From Saccharopolyspora spinosa NRRL 18395 (GTDB lineage: Bacteria; Actinomycetota; Actinomycetes; Mycobacteriales; Pseudonocardiaceae), in assembly GCF_000194155.1 (NCBI RefSeq), contig NZ_GL877878.1, positions 3,026,554 through 3,090,553 of the forward strand: a DNA stretch of 64,000 bases, given 5' to 3'. The notes beneath the pieces were generated by a model that did not search any database, was not told the DNA's origin, and saw only the letters and a program-made list of their open reading frames with translations. This document shows positions 1 to 8,394 of the stretch, in pieces (positions within the stretch are counted from its first letter, which is position 1; the number at the start of each line of letters is the position of its first letter). A program made the position numbers and the translations under genes.

Positions 1-2603
1 TGGAGTACTTCGCGGACGACGATCCGGATCGCGCCTCGGTGCTCACCCAGCTGACGATGGCGCTGCTGGGGTCGGTCGTGGCCGACCGTGCGCAGTCGCC
101 GAAATCACTGGCCAGGGTTCGGGAAATGTGCGAGCGGGCAATCCGCCGTGGCTCCGCCGATCCGGTCAACACCGGCGTCAACCATTTCCTGCTGGGCTCC
201 GCTGACGGCCTCCAAGCCATCACCGATCGCACCGATGAACTGCTCGACACCGCGGTGGAGAACATGCAGCGCGCCGACGAGCTGCTGCCCGCGGACCACC
301 AGCTGCGACCGTTGATGATGCCGTGGCTGAGCGCCCTGCTCTCCCAGCGGTTCATGGCCCTTGGTGCTCGGGAGGACCTCGACGCCGCGCGCTACTACGC
401 GGAAAGCGTCGGCGGGGGCGACGTGCTCGCGCGGTTCACATCCGCGGTGAGCCGGATTTCCCCGAGCCGCACCGATCCCGACGCGTTGGACCAGGCAGGC
501 GCGGAACTAGCGCAACTGCTGTCGGAACTTCCGCCGGACAGCGTGCTGCGGCCCCGGTTCGCGAGTGCGCTGGGGTCGATCCGGCTGCTCCGGAGCATGA
601 TCAGCGGCGGCGAGTTCCGCCTGGACGGCATCGACAAGGACGAGGTGCGCAGCGCGACGGACGCCATTCTCGACGCGCTCGACCAGGTGCCCGATCACCA
701 CTTCGACCAGCCGAACGAGGTGCTCGGTGCCGCGGTGGCGTGCGTCAGTCAGGCGATGGTGACCCGGGATCTCGGGATGCTCAACCGGGGCATCGGCATG
801 ATGGTCGAGATCTGCGCCAACCCCGATGTGTACCCGCAGAACCGCTGGCAGGCGCTTTACATGTTGGCGACCGCGTTGCGGACCCGCTTCGAATTCACCC
901 GCGCACCACGTGATCTCAGCAACGCCATCGACCGGTTTGAGCAGGTGCTTCGCGAGTTCGAGCTGGAGCCTGGGGCGTTTGACACCGCGAACCTGCTGCA
1001 CTCGCTGGCCGACTGCTACTTCACCCGCGGCGACAGCGTGCGTCGTGATCCGCAGCGATCCGTGACCACCGGGCTGGATGCGTTGCGCGAGCGGGCGCGC
1101 ACCGTCCTGCTGCAGTCCAGCGCGCGCCGGGCGTTGGAGACGGCGAGCACCGCAGCTGGCGAAGCAGCTGACGTGGGCCGTTGGTGTCTCGCAGCCGGGC
1201 AGTCGGAGGCTGCGGTGCAGGCGTTGGAGTTGGGGCGCGGCATGGTTTTGCACGCTGCGACGGTCGACGCGAACATGCCGGCCCTGCTGCGGGAGAACGG
1301 GCACGCGGATCTCGCCGACCGGTGGGAATCCGAGGTGGGGCAACAACAACCTTGGGACATCGGCGCTTCCGGGACCGCGAGCGTGGCCGATGCCGCGCTG
1401 CCCAGCGACCTTCGTTCCCGGGTTCTGCGTGCCTTCGAAGGCACGGCGGTGGAAGCGCAGCTGCTGGCCCCGCCGCTGGTGGCGGAGATCGCCGCCGGGC
1501 TGCGCGCTGCGCGCACACAAGCTCTGGTCTATCTGCTCCCCGGCGTCGCGGTGCTGGTCACCGCCGACGGGCGGGTCGAGCGGGTGGAATCGGCGCAGCT
1601 CACGGAGGACGGCCCGGTCGCCCGGTTCGACCAGATGCAGCGCGAACGCTCCCGCGAGGTCGAGGCCCAGTGGCGGGCGGCGTTGGAGAGCGTCTGCGAC
1701 TGGGCTTGGACCGCGGCGCTGAACCCGGTGCTGGACCTGGTCGCCGCCGGGTCGCGCGAGCGCCCGCTGCGAATCGTGCTGGTACCCGTGGGAAAGCTGG
1801 GCACCGTGCCGTGGCATGCCGCGCGGCGGCGGGTGCCCGGCGGCAAGGTCCGCTACGCCTGCCAGGACGCGATCATCTGCTATGCGGCGTCGGCACGGCA
1901 GTTCGTCGAGGCCGGTCGGCGCGAAACCCGTTCGTGGGCCAGCGAACCCGTGCTGGTGCGGATGCCGGAGCTGCACTTCAGCCGGCACGAACTCGGCCAC
2001 ATCCACGACACGCACTACGAGCACGGCACTTACCTGGGGAAACCGTCAGATCCGAGGCGGCGCAACCGGGGCCGCAAACCGCCGAAACCCGCCGAGGTGC
2101 TCGCTCAACTACCCACCGCCTCGCTGCTGCACCTGGCCTGCCACGCCACCCCGGCGGAGTTGCCGACCGAATCGGCCCTGCTGCTCGGCTCCGAAGAGGT
2201 GCTGCCGGTGCAGGACATCCTGCGCCAGGCGCGGGACCGGCCGCGCGACGCCGCCGGGGCGCTTGTCGTGCTCGCGGCCTGCGCCAGCGACCTCACCGAC
2301 CGGGAGCACGACGAGGTGCTGACGCTGTCCACCGCGTTCCTCGCCGCCGGTGCCGCCGGGGTGGTCGGCACCCGTTGGGAAGTCGAGGACATTCCCACGG
2401 CCATGTTCATGATCGTGTTTCACCACTATCTCAACTCCGGTTACGCCGACCCGGCGAGCGCGCTGCGGGCCGCGCAGCAGTGGATGCTCGACCCGCGCCG
2501 CCGCCCGCTTTCCGGTATTCCCGAAGAACTGGCGGCGTTTTTCGCCGACATCGATCCCACCGGGCTCGCCCACTGGGCAGGATTCACCTACCAAGGCCGC
2601 TAG
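1..2603 (+). CDS. CHAT-domain protein with TPR-like helical N-terminus (5' end outside window)
   Basis: The reading frame is open from the first bases of the window, so the gene begins upstream; the first start-like codon (GTG at 39) is probably internal. The N-terminal ~380 residues seen are alpha-helical and Ala/Leu-rich, as in TPR arrays that precede CHAT domains. The C-terminal third is a CHAT (caspase-HetF-associated-with-TPR) protease domain: a His motif HLACHA at about residue 700 and a Cys motif VLAACASD at about residue 745 supply the expected His-Cys dyad, followed by the family's GAAGVVGTRWEV strand. CHAT proteins act as proteases or effectors in bacterial conflict and death pathways. 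An Hsp70 gene starts 25 bp after the stop codon, so the two are probably co-transcribed. The substrate is unknown. Confidence 0.9.
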   Translation, partial: EYFADDDPDRASVLTQLTMALLGSVVADRAQSPKSLARVREMCERAIRRGSADPVNTGVNHFLLGSADGLQAITDRTDELLDTAVENMQRADELLPADHQLRPLMMPWLSALLSQRFMALGAREDLDAARYYAESVGGGDVLARFTSAVSRISPSRTDPDALDQAGAELAQLLSELPPDSVLRPRFASALGSIRLLRSMISGGEFRLDGIDKDEVRSATDAILDALDQVPDHHFDQPNEVLGAAVACVSQAMVTRDLGMLNRGIGMMVEICANPDVYPQNRWQALYMLATALRTRFEFTRAPRDLSNAIDRFEQVLREFELEPGAFDTANLLHSLADCYFTRGDSVRRDPQRSVTTGLDALRERARTVLLQSSARRALETASTAAGEAADVGRWCLAAGQSEAAVQALELGRGMVLHAATVDANMPALLRENGHADLADRWESEVGQQQPWDIGASGTASVADAALPSDLRSRVLRAFEGTAVEAQLLAPPLVAEIAAGLRAARTQALVYLLPGVAVLVTADGRVERVESAQLTEDGPVARFDQMQRERSREVEAQWRAALESVCDWAWTAALNPVLDLVAAGSRERPLRIVLVPVGKLGTVPWHAARRRVPGGKVRYACQDAIICYAASARQFVEAGRRETRSWASEPVLVRMPELHFSRHELGHIHDTHYEHGTYLGKPSDPRRRNRGRKPPKPAEVLAQLPTASLLHLACHATPAELPTESALLLGSEEVLPVQDILRQARDRPRDAAGALVVLAACASDLTDREHDEVLTLSTAFLAAGAAGVVGTRWEVEDIPTAMFMIVFHHYLNSGYADPASALRAAQQWMLDPRRRPLSGIPEELAAFFADIDPTGLAHWAGFTYQGR

Positions 2604-2628
2604 CACCGGCACGACGAAGGGACGAATC

Positions 2629-4233
2629 ATGGCGCCGGCCACGTTCGGCATCGACCTCGGCACCACGCATTCCTGCATCGCGCACGTCGATGAGGCGGCA
2701 CGCCCGGTGATCGCCAAGAGCGCGGTCGGCGAGGACACCACGCCCTCGGTGGTGTACTTCGAGCGGCCAGGCGTGGCGCTGGTGGGCACGGCCGCGAAGA
2801 ATTCCGCGCTGCTCGCGCCGCACCTGGCGGCGCAGCTGGTCAAGCGCGACATGGGGCGCAAGAACACCGAGTTCACCTACCACGGGAACCGCTACACCCC
2901 GGAGAAGATCTCCGCGCTGATCCTGCGCGAACTCGCCCGCGCCGCCGAGGAGAACACCGGGCACACCGTGCGGGACGTGGTGATCACGGTGCCCGCCTAC
3001 TTCGGCATCGCCGAACGCGACGCCACCCGCAAGGCCGGGGAGATCGCCGGGCTGAACGTGCTCGATGTGCTGGACGAGCCGGTCGCCGCCGCGCTGCACC
3101 ACCACGCGCTGGACGAATCGCCGCAGACCCGGCACGTGCTGGTCTACGACCTGGGCGGCGGCACCTTCGACACCACCGTGATCCGGGTGTCCGGAGACGA
3201 CATCCGGGTGGTCTGCACCGACGGGGACGGCGAGCTCGGCGGGGCCGACTGGGACCAGCGGATCGTCGATCACCTGCTGGCCGCGTTCCGGGACGCGCAC
3301 CCGAACCTGGATCCCAGCGCCGACGAGCAGGCCATGCAGGAGTTCACCGACCGCGCCGAGGACGTCAAGAAGGCGTTGAGCGCCACCATGTCCCGCAACG
3401 TCGCGTTGCGGGCCGGGGGCGCCGCGCTCACCGTGCCGGTCACCCGGCAGCAACTGGAGGATCTCACCGCCGACCTGCTCGACCGGACAATGTCGATCAC
3501 GGAGCGGATCATCGAAACCGCCCGGCGCAAGGGCGTCGAGCGGTTCGACGAGGTGCTGCTGGCGGGCGGGATGACCCGGATGCCTGCCGTGGCGGCCGGG
3601 CTCAGGCAGCGCTTCGGGCTCGACGCCCGACTCTCCGAACCGGACCTCGCGGTCGCCAAGGGCGCGGCCTTGTTCGCGCTGATCAGGCAGGCCAAGAAGG
3701 TTCAGGGCGCGTCGGCTGAACGGCAGTTGGGGATCAGCGCGGCCGACGTCGACGCGATGGCCAAGAAGCGGGTCGCGACCGTGGTGCCGCGGGCGTTCGG
3801 GGTCAAGGCGGTGGACCCGCGTGATCCGCTGGCGCTCACCGATCCGATGCGGGCGCGGCAGATGGTGGCGCACCTGCTGCACGCCAACACCGCGCTGCCC
3901 GCCGACACCGGCCCGTACCCGTTCCAGACGGTCGTCGACAACCAGCGGATGGTCGAGATCGAGGTGTGGGAGCAGGCCGGTCCGGTCGCGTCGGACGAAC
4001 CGGCCGACAACACCAAGGTCGGGACCGGCATGCTCACCGGCATCCCGGCGCGCCCGGCCGGCTGCCGCATCGAGATCACCTTCTACATGTCGGAAACCGG
4101 TGAGCTGACGGTGCACGCCAAGGAGCTGGACAGCGGCAACGACGTGCGCTTCGAACTCAAGATCGGTGGGATGGACCAGAAGGCGGTGGCCAAGGCTCGC
4201 ACCGACATCGCCGGGCACCAGGTGAGCGGCTAG
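2629..4233 (+). CDS. Hsp70-family protein, lidless (paralogue 1)
   Basis: A 534-residue Hsp70-type ATPase. The N-terminal nucleotide-binding domain shows phosphate-1 GIDLGTTHS (residues 7-15), the connect/phosphate-2 motif YDLGGGTFDTTV (near 173) and the adenosine motif LLAGGMTRMP (near 309). About 150 residues of beta-type substrate-binding domain follow, but the protein ends near 534, short of the ~620 residues of DnaK, so the helical lid is missing. The last residues are GHQVSG, resembling the VSG end of paralogue 3 (17909-19564). It lies 25 bp behind the CHAT gene and ahead of a RES toxin-antitoxin pair. I infer a specialised chaperone or switch for this island, not housekeeping DnaK. No J-protein is visible nearby. 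Confidence 0.93.
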   Translation: MAPATFGIDLGTTHSCIAHVDEAARPVIAKSAVGEDTTPSVVYFERPGVALVGTAAKNSALLAPHLAAQLVKRDMGRKNTEFTYHGNRYTPEKISALILRELARAAEENTGHTVRDVVITVPAYFGIAERDATRKAGEIAGLNVLDVLDEPVAAALHHHALDESPQTRHVLVYDLGGGTFDTTVIRVSGDDIRVVCTDGDGELGGADWDQRIVDHLLAAFRDAHPNLDPSADEQAMQEFTDRAEDVKKALSATMSRNVALRAGGAALTVPVTRQQLEDLTADLLDRTMSITERIIETARRKGVERFDEVLLAGGMTRMPAVAAGLRQRFGLDARLSEPDLAVAKGAALFALIRQAKKVQGASAERQLGISAADVDAMAKKRVATVVPRAFGVKAVDPRDPLALTDPMRARQMVAHLLHANTALPADTGPYPFQTVVDNQRMVEIEVWEQAGPVASDEPADNTKVGTGMLTGIPARPAGCRIEITFYMSETGELTVHAKELDSGNDVRFELKIGGMDQKAVAKARTDIAGHQVSG

Positions 4234-4237
4234 CGGC

Positions 4238-4425
4238 TCAGTCCAGCAGCGCGGCCAGCTCCGGCACCTCGGCGGTGACGCGGCTTTCCGCCTTCGGCAG
4301 CGAATAACCCACGGAGCTGCCGTTCCTGCCGCCCGAGCAGGTGCCGGCCGACGCCCCGGAGAACGGGATCCTGACCGTGCAGTTGCTGGTGCCCGCAGTT
4401 GGTCTGCACGGCCCAATCCCGGCTT
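4238..4425 (-). pseudogene. remnant of a probable secreted protein C-terminus
   Basis: The minus strand between the Hsp70 and the antitoxin carries about 50 residues of protein-like sequence ending in a stop at 4238: motifs CTVRIPFSGASAGTC and VGYSLPKAESRV. A second frame just upstream reads DWAVQTNCG, so a frameshift separates the two pieces. The paired Cys suggest a secreted protein. I do not recognise the family. Neither a start codon nor the rest of the gene is present. Confidence 0.35.
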
Positions 4426-4544
4426 CGCCGCCCGGTTCGTTGGATCTTGGTGTTGACTGGGCACGTGTTGGGTTCGTGGATCACGTCGGGTTGCGCGCGA
4501 CGGCGGGCACCGGAATCACCGCCCACCGGACAGGAGGTCGGCGT

Positions 4545-5180
4545 TTGAGTCAACAGCGGATGCTGGACGCACTGGCGACCGAGTGGGACGACGTGGCCGA
4601 CCGGCTCGATCCCGAGGCCTTCACCCGGCTGGTCGCGCTGGTCGCCGAGTTGCAGGACGCGGCGGATTCGGAGACCTCGGCGCTGATCGCCGAGGACATC
4701 GCCTCGCTGCTGGGTGATGCGCTGCCGATGACCCACCCGGTCCGGCAGGCGCTGGCCGAGCCCCAGCCACGGTTCCGGCGGCTGACGGTGGATTGGGAGC
4801 GGCTGAGCGCGGACCTGCGCGTCCAGCTGACGAGCTCCGCGCCGCACCCAGACCTGGACCGGCTGCGCGCGGCGGATTCGTTGGACGAGCAGCAGGTCGG
4901 GGCCGCCGGGGCGGATCCGGCCGACCCCGACCTGATCCGGCTGCCTTCGGACGACGGCCCGAGCCGGTGGCCCGCGTTCCAGTTCGACGCCGCCGGTGCC
5001 CCCCGCGAGCTGGTGCGGACCGTGAACCGCTACCTGCATGCCGCGGAGGACCCGTGGGGCGCGGCGGACTGGTGGCTCGGGCCGAACGACTGGCTCGGTG
5101 GGGTGCCCGCCGAGCTGATCGGGCAGGTCGCCGACCGGGCGCTGATCGACGCCGCCCGCGAAGACTCGGCGGAGGTGTGA
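4545..5180 (+). CDS. MbcA/Xre-type antitoxin of a RES toxin
   Basis: The start chosen is TTG at 4545, seven bases after a strong GGAGG (4533-4537); an upstream in-frame ATG at 4341 has no comparable ribosome site. This gives 211 residues. The C-terminal ~65 residues contain DPWGAADWWLGPNDWLGG, the pattern of the MbcA/ParS/Xre toxin-binding domain that pairs with RES toxins. The N-terminal part (TEWDDVADRLDPEAFTRL) is helical, but I cannot see a convincing helix-turn-helix. The RES gene follows 2 bp downstream, as expected for a toxin-antitoxin operon. The longer N-terminal region, compared with the usual ~150-residue antitoxin, may tie it to the CHAT/Hsp70 partners; that is inference. Confidence 0.72.
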   Translation: MSQQRMLDALATEWDDVADRLDPEAFTRLVALVAELQDAADSETSALIAEDIASLLGDALPMTHPVRQALAEPQPRFRRLTVDWERLSADLRVQLTSSAPHPDLDRLRAADSLDEQQVGAAGADPADPDLIRLPSDDGPSRWPAFQFDAAGAPRELVRTVNRYLHAAEDPWGAADWWLGPNDWLGGVPAELIGQVADRALIDAAREDSAEV

Positions 5181-5182
5181 AC

Positions 5183-5845
5183 ATGCCGGAGGCCACACCA
5201 CCACCGGAGTTCGAAGCCGCCCCGAACAAGTACGTGCTGCCCGCCGACACCACGCTGTTCCGGCTGCACTTCCGCACGCGGCACGCGGCCGAGTTCAAGC
5301 CCGCGCAGGCGGGCAACGGGTCGTCGGGCGGCCGGTTCGACGGCACCTCGGCGGACCTGTTTCCCACCTACTACGCGGGCTTGCACGTGACGACGGCGTT
5401 GGCGGAGGTGCTGTTGCGCAACCTCGGTTTCGGCGGCAACGGGCAGCGGCTGATCCGCCGGGCGCAGATCGCCGAGCGACGGCTCAGCGCGGTGCGCACC
5501 GCCCGGGAGCTGAACCTGGTCAGTCTGTTGACGGCACCGGATCTTGCTGCGGTAGCACAGGATTCGTGGCTGGTCGACGCCGAGGGCGAGGACGCCTACG
5601 CGCGGACCCAGGCGTGGGCGGCCTGGATCCGATCGCAGGCGGAATGGGCGGACGGCTTGATCTGGCCGTCCAAAAGGGACACCGGGTACCCGGCGCTGGT
5701 GCTGTTCGGCGACCGTTGCGGCGCGGACGGCCTGGACGGCGACGAGCCGGAGCTGCAGATCGACCTGGACACCCCGATCGGCGAGGCCTGGCTGGGCAAG
5801 TTGCTCGCCCCCTACCGCGCGGCGGTAGCGCCCCGGCCGAGCTGA
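5183..5845 (+). CDS. RES-domain toxin
   Basis: A 220-residue protein with the RES signature: an early Arg in TTLFRLHF, the GGRFDGT glycine/arginine turn, a Tyr-rich YYAGLHV segment and the Glu in TTALAEVLLRN, then the Ser-containing region. Characterised RES toxins (MbcT, ParT, Res) attack NAD+ or ADP-ribosylate host enzymes. ATG at 5183 is 2 bp after the antitoxin stop, so the pair is translationally linked. The toxin is the last + strand gene of the CHAT-Hsp70 run and could be its effector. Function is by family; specificity (NAD+ phosphorolysis or protein modification) cannot be read from sequence. Confidence 0.85.
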   Translation: MPEATPPPEFEAAPNKYVLPADTTLFRLHFRTRHAAEFKPAQAGNGSSGGRFDGTSADLFPTYYAGLHVTTALAEVLLRNLGFGGNGQRLIRRAQIAERRLSAVRTARELNLVSLLTAPDLAAVAQDSWLVDAEGEDAYARTQAWAAWIRSQAEWADGLIWPSKRDTGYPALVLFGDRCGADGLDGDEPELQIDLDTPIGEAWLGKLLAPYRAAVAPRPS

Positions 5846-5952
5846 CGTTCCCGCTGGTCCGGGGTCGTGAGTTGGAGGGGGCCGTCCAGCGCGCGGTAGC
5901 GCGGGCTCCTGGCTTTCAAGCGGTGCCAGCCGCTGGCCCGCCCTCGCGACCG

Positions 5953-6047
5953 GCACCGCTGCGGGTTCTCAGACGTCGTCTGGCGAGGACAGCCCTTCCT
6001 GGAGACCGGACGGCGTCTGAGGTTCCGCCACCCGCACCGCCACGCGA
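5953..6047 (+). repeat. dispersed ~100-bp intergenic repeat, copy B
   Basis: Begins GCTGCGGGTTCTCAGACGTC and ends with GAGGTTCCGCCACCCGCACC, matching the copy at 43606-43722 at both ends with a variable centre. Other copies: 25092-25206 and 30443-30515 (both inverted), with short forms at 21153-21212 and 40821-40875. All sit between genes. Confidence 0.75.
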
Positions 6048-6139
6048 GCCTGGAAACAGTCTCCGCAGCAACGAAAAGCGCTCACGGACGCTTATGTTCC
6101 GGAACGCCAGGAGGATTCCGTCCGGGGAAGAACTTCACG

Positions 6140-6350
6140 GATGAACTCCAGCGGCGCCGCGGTCATCGCCCGGCTTGGTGGCAGGCCGCTGGGGATCGCG
6201 TCGCTGCTGCGGCCGAAGCCCGATCAGCCCCTGCCTTGCCGCTTCCTCCTGCCCCGTGGCGGATACCTCGGCGATGGCGTCGTCGGCGTCTGGGTCGCCT
6301 GCCTCGCGCAGCTGGTTCAGGAACTCATCTGTCCAACGTTCATCCGGCAT
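6140..6350 (-). pseudogene. N-terminal fragment of an MpaB-like oxygenase (DUF2236)
   Basis: From ATG at 6350 the minus strand encodes MPDERWTDEFLNQLREAGDP and then ADDAIAEV, the familiar N-terminus of actinobacterial MpaB-type (DUF2236) oxygenases. After about 45 residues the family-like sequence jumps frame: SGLPPSRAMTAAPLEFIREV is in another frame, and the frame that starts at 6350 stops at 6135. The remaining ~300 residues of the family are absent. The identification rests on memory of the family N-terminus. Confidence 0.5.
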
Positions 6351-6587
6351 CTCCGGCTTCCGCGATGTGCGCTGCTCGACACTGAGCTCACACGCGGGAT
6401 TACTACCTGCAACGGGAAACGAACGCGCCCCGCAGCACCTGATCGGGCGACTGACGGCCCACCGACGTGACTCGAGTCGCCCACAGCGCTGCGCGGCGCG
6501 AGGGAAGTTCCAAAAAGCTTGCCGCGAAAGCAACTTCGATCACGCTTCGCGGGACGATCCTGGGAACCAGGCTCCAGAACGGGAAAT

Positions 6588-7196
6588 TTACCGTTGGGAC
6601 CAGGTGCCGCCGTGCTGGAGGAACGCCCATTCGCGTTCCCACGCCCGCATGGACATGCGGCGGGCGAGGCTCTGGGTTCCGGCGATCAGGGCGATGCAGG
6701 CCAGCTCGATCACCAGCAGCAGGAGAATCGCGGCGGAGATCGCCGAGGTTGTGATCGAGCCCGCGCTCGCCGGCGGCGGCACGCGGTTGCCCGCCTGGTC
6801 GACCCACACTGTCAGCGTGTCGCCCGGCGAGCTCTCGGCCGGTACCTGGAGGGTCGCGGCGTGCGACTGCAGCCCGGTGCGCCACTCGACGACCGCCGTG
6901 GAGCTGAGGGAGTCCTGGCTGTAGGCCTCGGCGACCGCGACGCTGAGCGCGGGACGGGTGGTCAGCGTTGCGGTCACCGGCTGGGTGGTGTCCGTCGACT
7001 CCGCCGCCCGCTGCGTCAGGTCGGTGTGCAGTGACGCACCGACCAGACCGGACGCGGGGACCGCGACCAGCGCAACCATGAGCAGCAGAACCGTGATGCC
7101 AGCCGTCACTCGATCGATGGGCCTGCGCAGCGGGTTCCGGTTGACCCCCAGCGCGTTCACCAACCATGCTGCGTGCGCTTTCAGCGCCGCGACCAT
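6588..7196 (-). CDS. Rv1733c-like two-TM membrane protein
   Basis: ATG at 7196 was chosen because GGAGG lies 7 bases upstream; longer in-frame starts lack one. The 202-residue protein has a basic N-terminus (NRNPLRRPIDRV), a TM helix (VTAGITVLLLMVALVAVPAS), an extracytoplasmic domain of ~100 residues with TLTVWVDQAGNRVPPP, and a second TM near the C-terminus (ILLLLVIELACIALIAG). This layout and the Trp-Val-Asp/Pro-Pro motif match the Rv1733c family; the mycobacterial member is a DosR-regulated latency antigen of unknown function. It stands alone, with 290 bp of possible promoter DNA upstream. Confidence 0.8.
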   Translation of the reverse strand: MVAALKAHAAWLVNALGVNRNPLRRPIDRVTAGITVLLLMVALVAVPASGLVGASLHTDLTQRAAESTDTTQPVTATLTTRPALSVAVAEAYSQDSLSSTAVVEWRTGLQSHAATLQVPAESSPGDTLTVWVDQAGNRVPPPASAGSITTSAISAAILLLLVIELACIALIAGTQSLARRMSMRAWEREWAFLQHGGTWSQR

Positions 7197-7486
7197 CGCC
7201 AACCTCCAAGACTCTCGATGCACAATGAGCCGCGTAACGACCGTCGTGTGATTTGCCTCGATGGTTGTGCGCGGCATCCGCCAATACGAGTATCCTCCCG
7301 ATCCAACCCATCGTTATCACAACGTGATCAGTCATACACCATTGGTGTAACAGATCACGCCCTTCGCGGCCCCGCGCTCCCAAATAACGGGAAACCGAAT
7401 ATTCGGTCGAATGCACTTATTCCGGCATTGAAGACGGTGTAGGGGCGCGCCCTCCGCGCGACCGGTGGCCGCAGCGGTCCGTCAGA

Positions 7487-7755
7487 TCAAACCTCGGTCC
7501 TCAGTGGACGGAAGAAGGACCGCAACTCGTCAGCTGTGCAGTCGCTCCAGTCGCGGTAATTGTCGGCGATCCACGCGACGAGCCCGGCAGGCGAGCCCAC
7601 CAACGCGGCGGCGACCGTGTCCGGCCGGCGCCGAGCCACTGGGTCACGCAGCCGCCGATGTCACCGCCGAAGGCCCCGAAGCGCCGGCAGCCCAAGGTTC
7701 CGGTCATCAGCTCGGGCCAGATCTCGGCGACGCCCCGGCGGATGAAGGGCCCCGT
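7487..7755 (-). pseudogene. decayed epoxide hydrolase fragment
   Basis: Two pieces of an alpha/beta-hydrolase of the epoxide-hydrolase type lie in different minus frames. The first reads WPELMTGTLG then RRFGAFGGDIGGCVT, like the region just before and around the nucleophile elbow. The second reads SPAGLVAWIADNYRDWSDC and ends at a stop at 7487. In intact homologues the two are separated by about 150 residues, so an internal deletion plus frameshift has occurred. The remnant ends about 12 bp from the vWA gene stop. Confidence 0.55.
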
Positions 7756-7766
7756 AGCGCAGCCGG

Positions 7767-8384
7767 TCAGCCGCCGCGCATCGACAGGCCGGTGGCCATC
7801 GAGGCGATGCCGGACGCGACACCGGCCGCATCGTCGATCTGCTGGTCGTCGTCCGGCACGCCGGGGCAGGCAAGATCGGCGAGTGCCGAGGCCGCCTTTC
7901 GCCCGAGGCCGCGAACGATGATGCGGATACCCATCGAGCAGGCCTTATGCGCCAGCGCACGGGCCTTCTCCCGGTCCGCCAGCGCCCCATCGCTGAAGAT
8001 GCACAGCACGCGGTCGCCCGGGTATTCCGGCAGCACGTCGATGCCTAGCTGCAACGCGTGCGACAGCACGGTGCCGCCGGTCGCTTTTGCCTTTCGGAGC
8101 GCGGAGGTCACCTCGTCCAGCTGGGCTTCCGGCGGCACGTACTTCTGCACCCCGTCGGACCAGAGCACCAGGCCGCTCTCGTAGTGCGCGGCTTCGGCCT
8201 CGGCGAGGAACTGCTCACCGCCGGCGATGGCCTGGGACAGCAGGCCGCCGCCCATCGAGGCGCTCACGTCGATGCACAGCAGCACGTGCCCGCCGTACCT
8301 TTCCCGCAGCTTCGGCAGGTGCGGGCCTGGTGGGGACTGGGTCAGACCGATCCCGCCGAAGTTCCGGCGAATCCACGAACTCAT
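7767..8384 (-). CDS. von Willebrand factor A domain protein
   Basis: A 205-residue protein almost entirely made of one vWA domain. The MIDAS metal site DVSASM lies at residues 39-44 after a beta strand (HVLLCI); a later SDGALADREKARALA strand-helix carries the second MIDAS Asp. ATG at 8384 follows AAGGGG and lies 10 bp after the Hsp70 stop, so it is the terminal gene of the minus-strand array. vWA domains bind protein partners through a divalent metal and often accompany chaperone-like or GTPase switches in bacterial conflict systems. I infer an adaptor for the neighbouring Hsp70. No membrane anchor or signal peptide is seen. Confidence 0.88.
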   Translation of the reverse strand: MSSWIRRNFGGIGLTQSPPGPHLPKLRERYGGHVLLCIDVSASMGGGLLSQAIAGGEQFLAEAEAAHYESGLVLWSDGVQKYVPPEAQLDEVTSALRKAKATGGTVLSHALQLGIDVLPEYPGDRVLCIFSDGALADREKARALAHKACSMGIRIIVRGLGRKAASALADLACPGVPDDDQQIDDAAGVASGIASMATGLSMRGG

Positions 8385-8394
8385 CGCTGCCCCT

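Noticed and set aside
507-2024. 505-residue ORF antisense to the CHAT gene
   Set aside because: Arg/Pro/Gly-rich shadow of a high-GC gene; no family signal.
4230-5204. 324-residue minus ORF over the antitoxin gene
   Set aside because: Shadow frame; only its last residues overlap the protein-like remnant that I reported separately.
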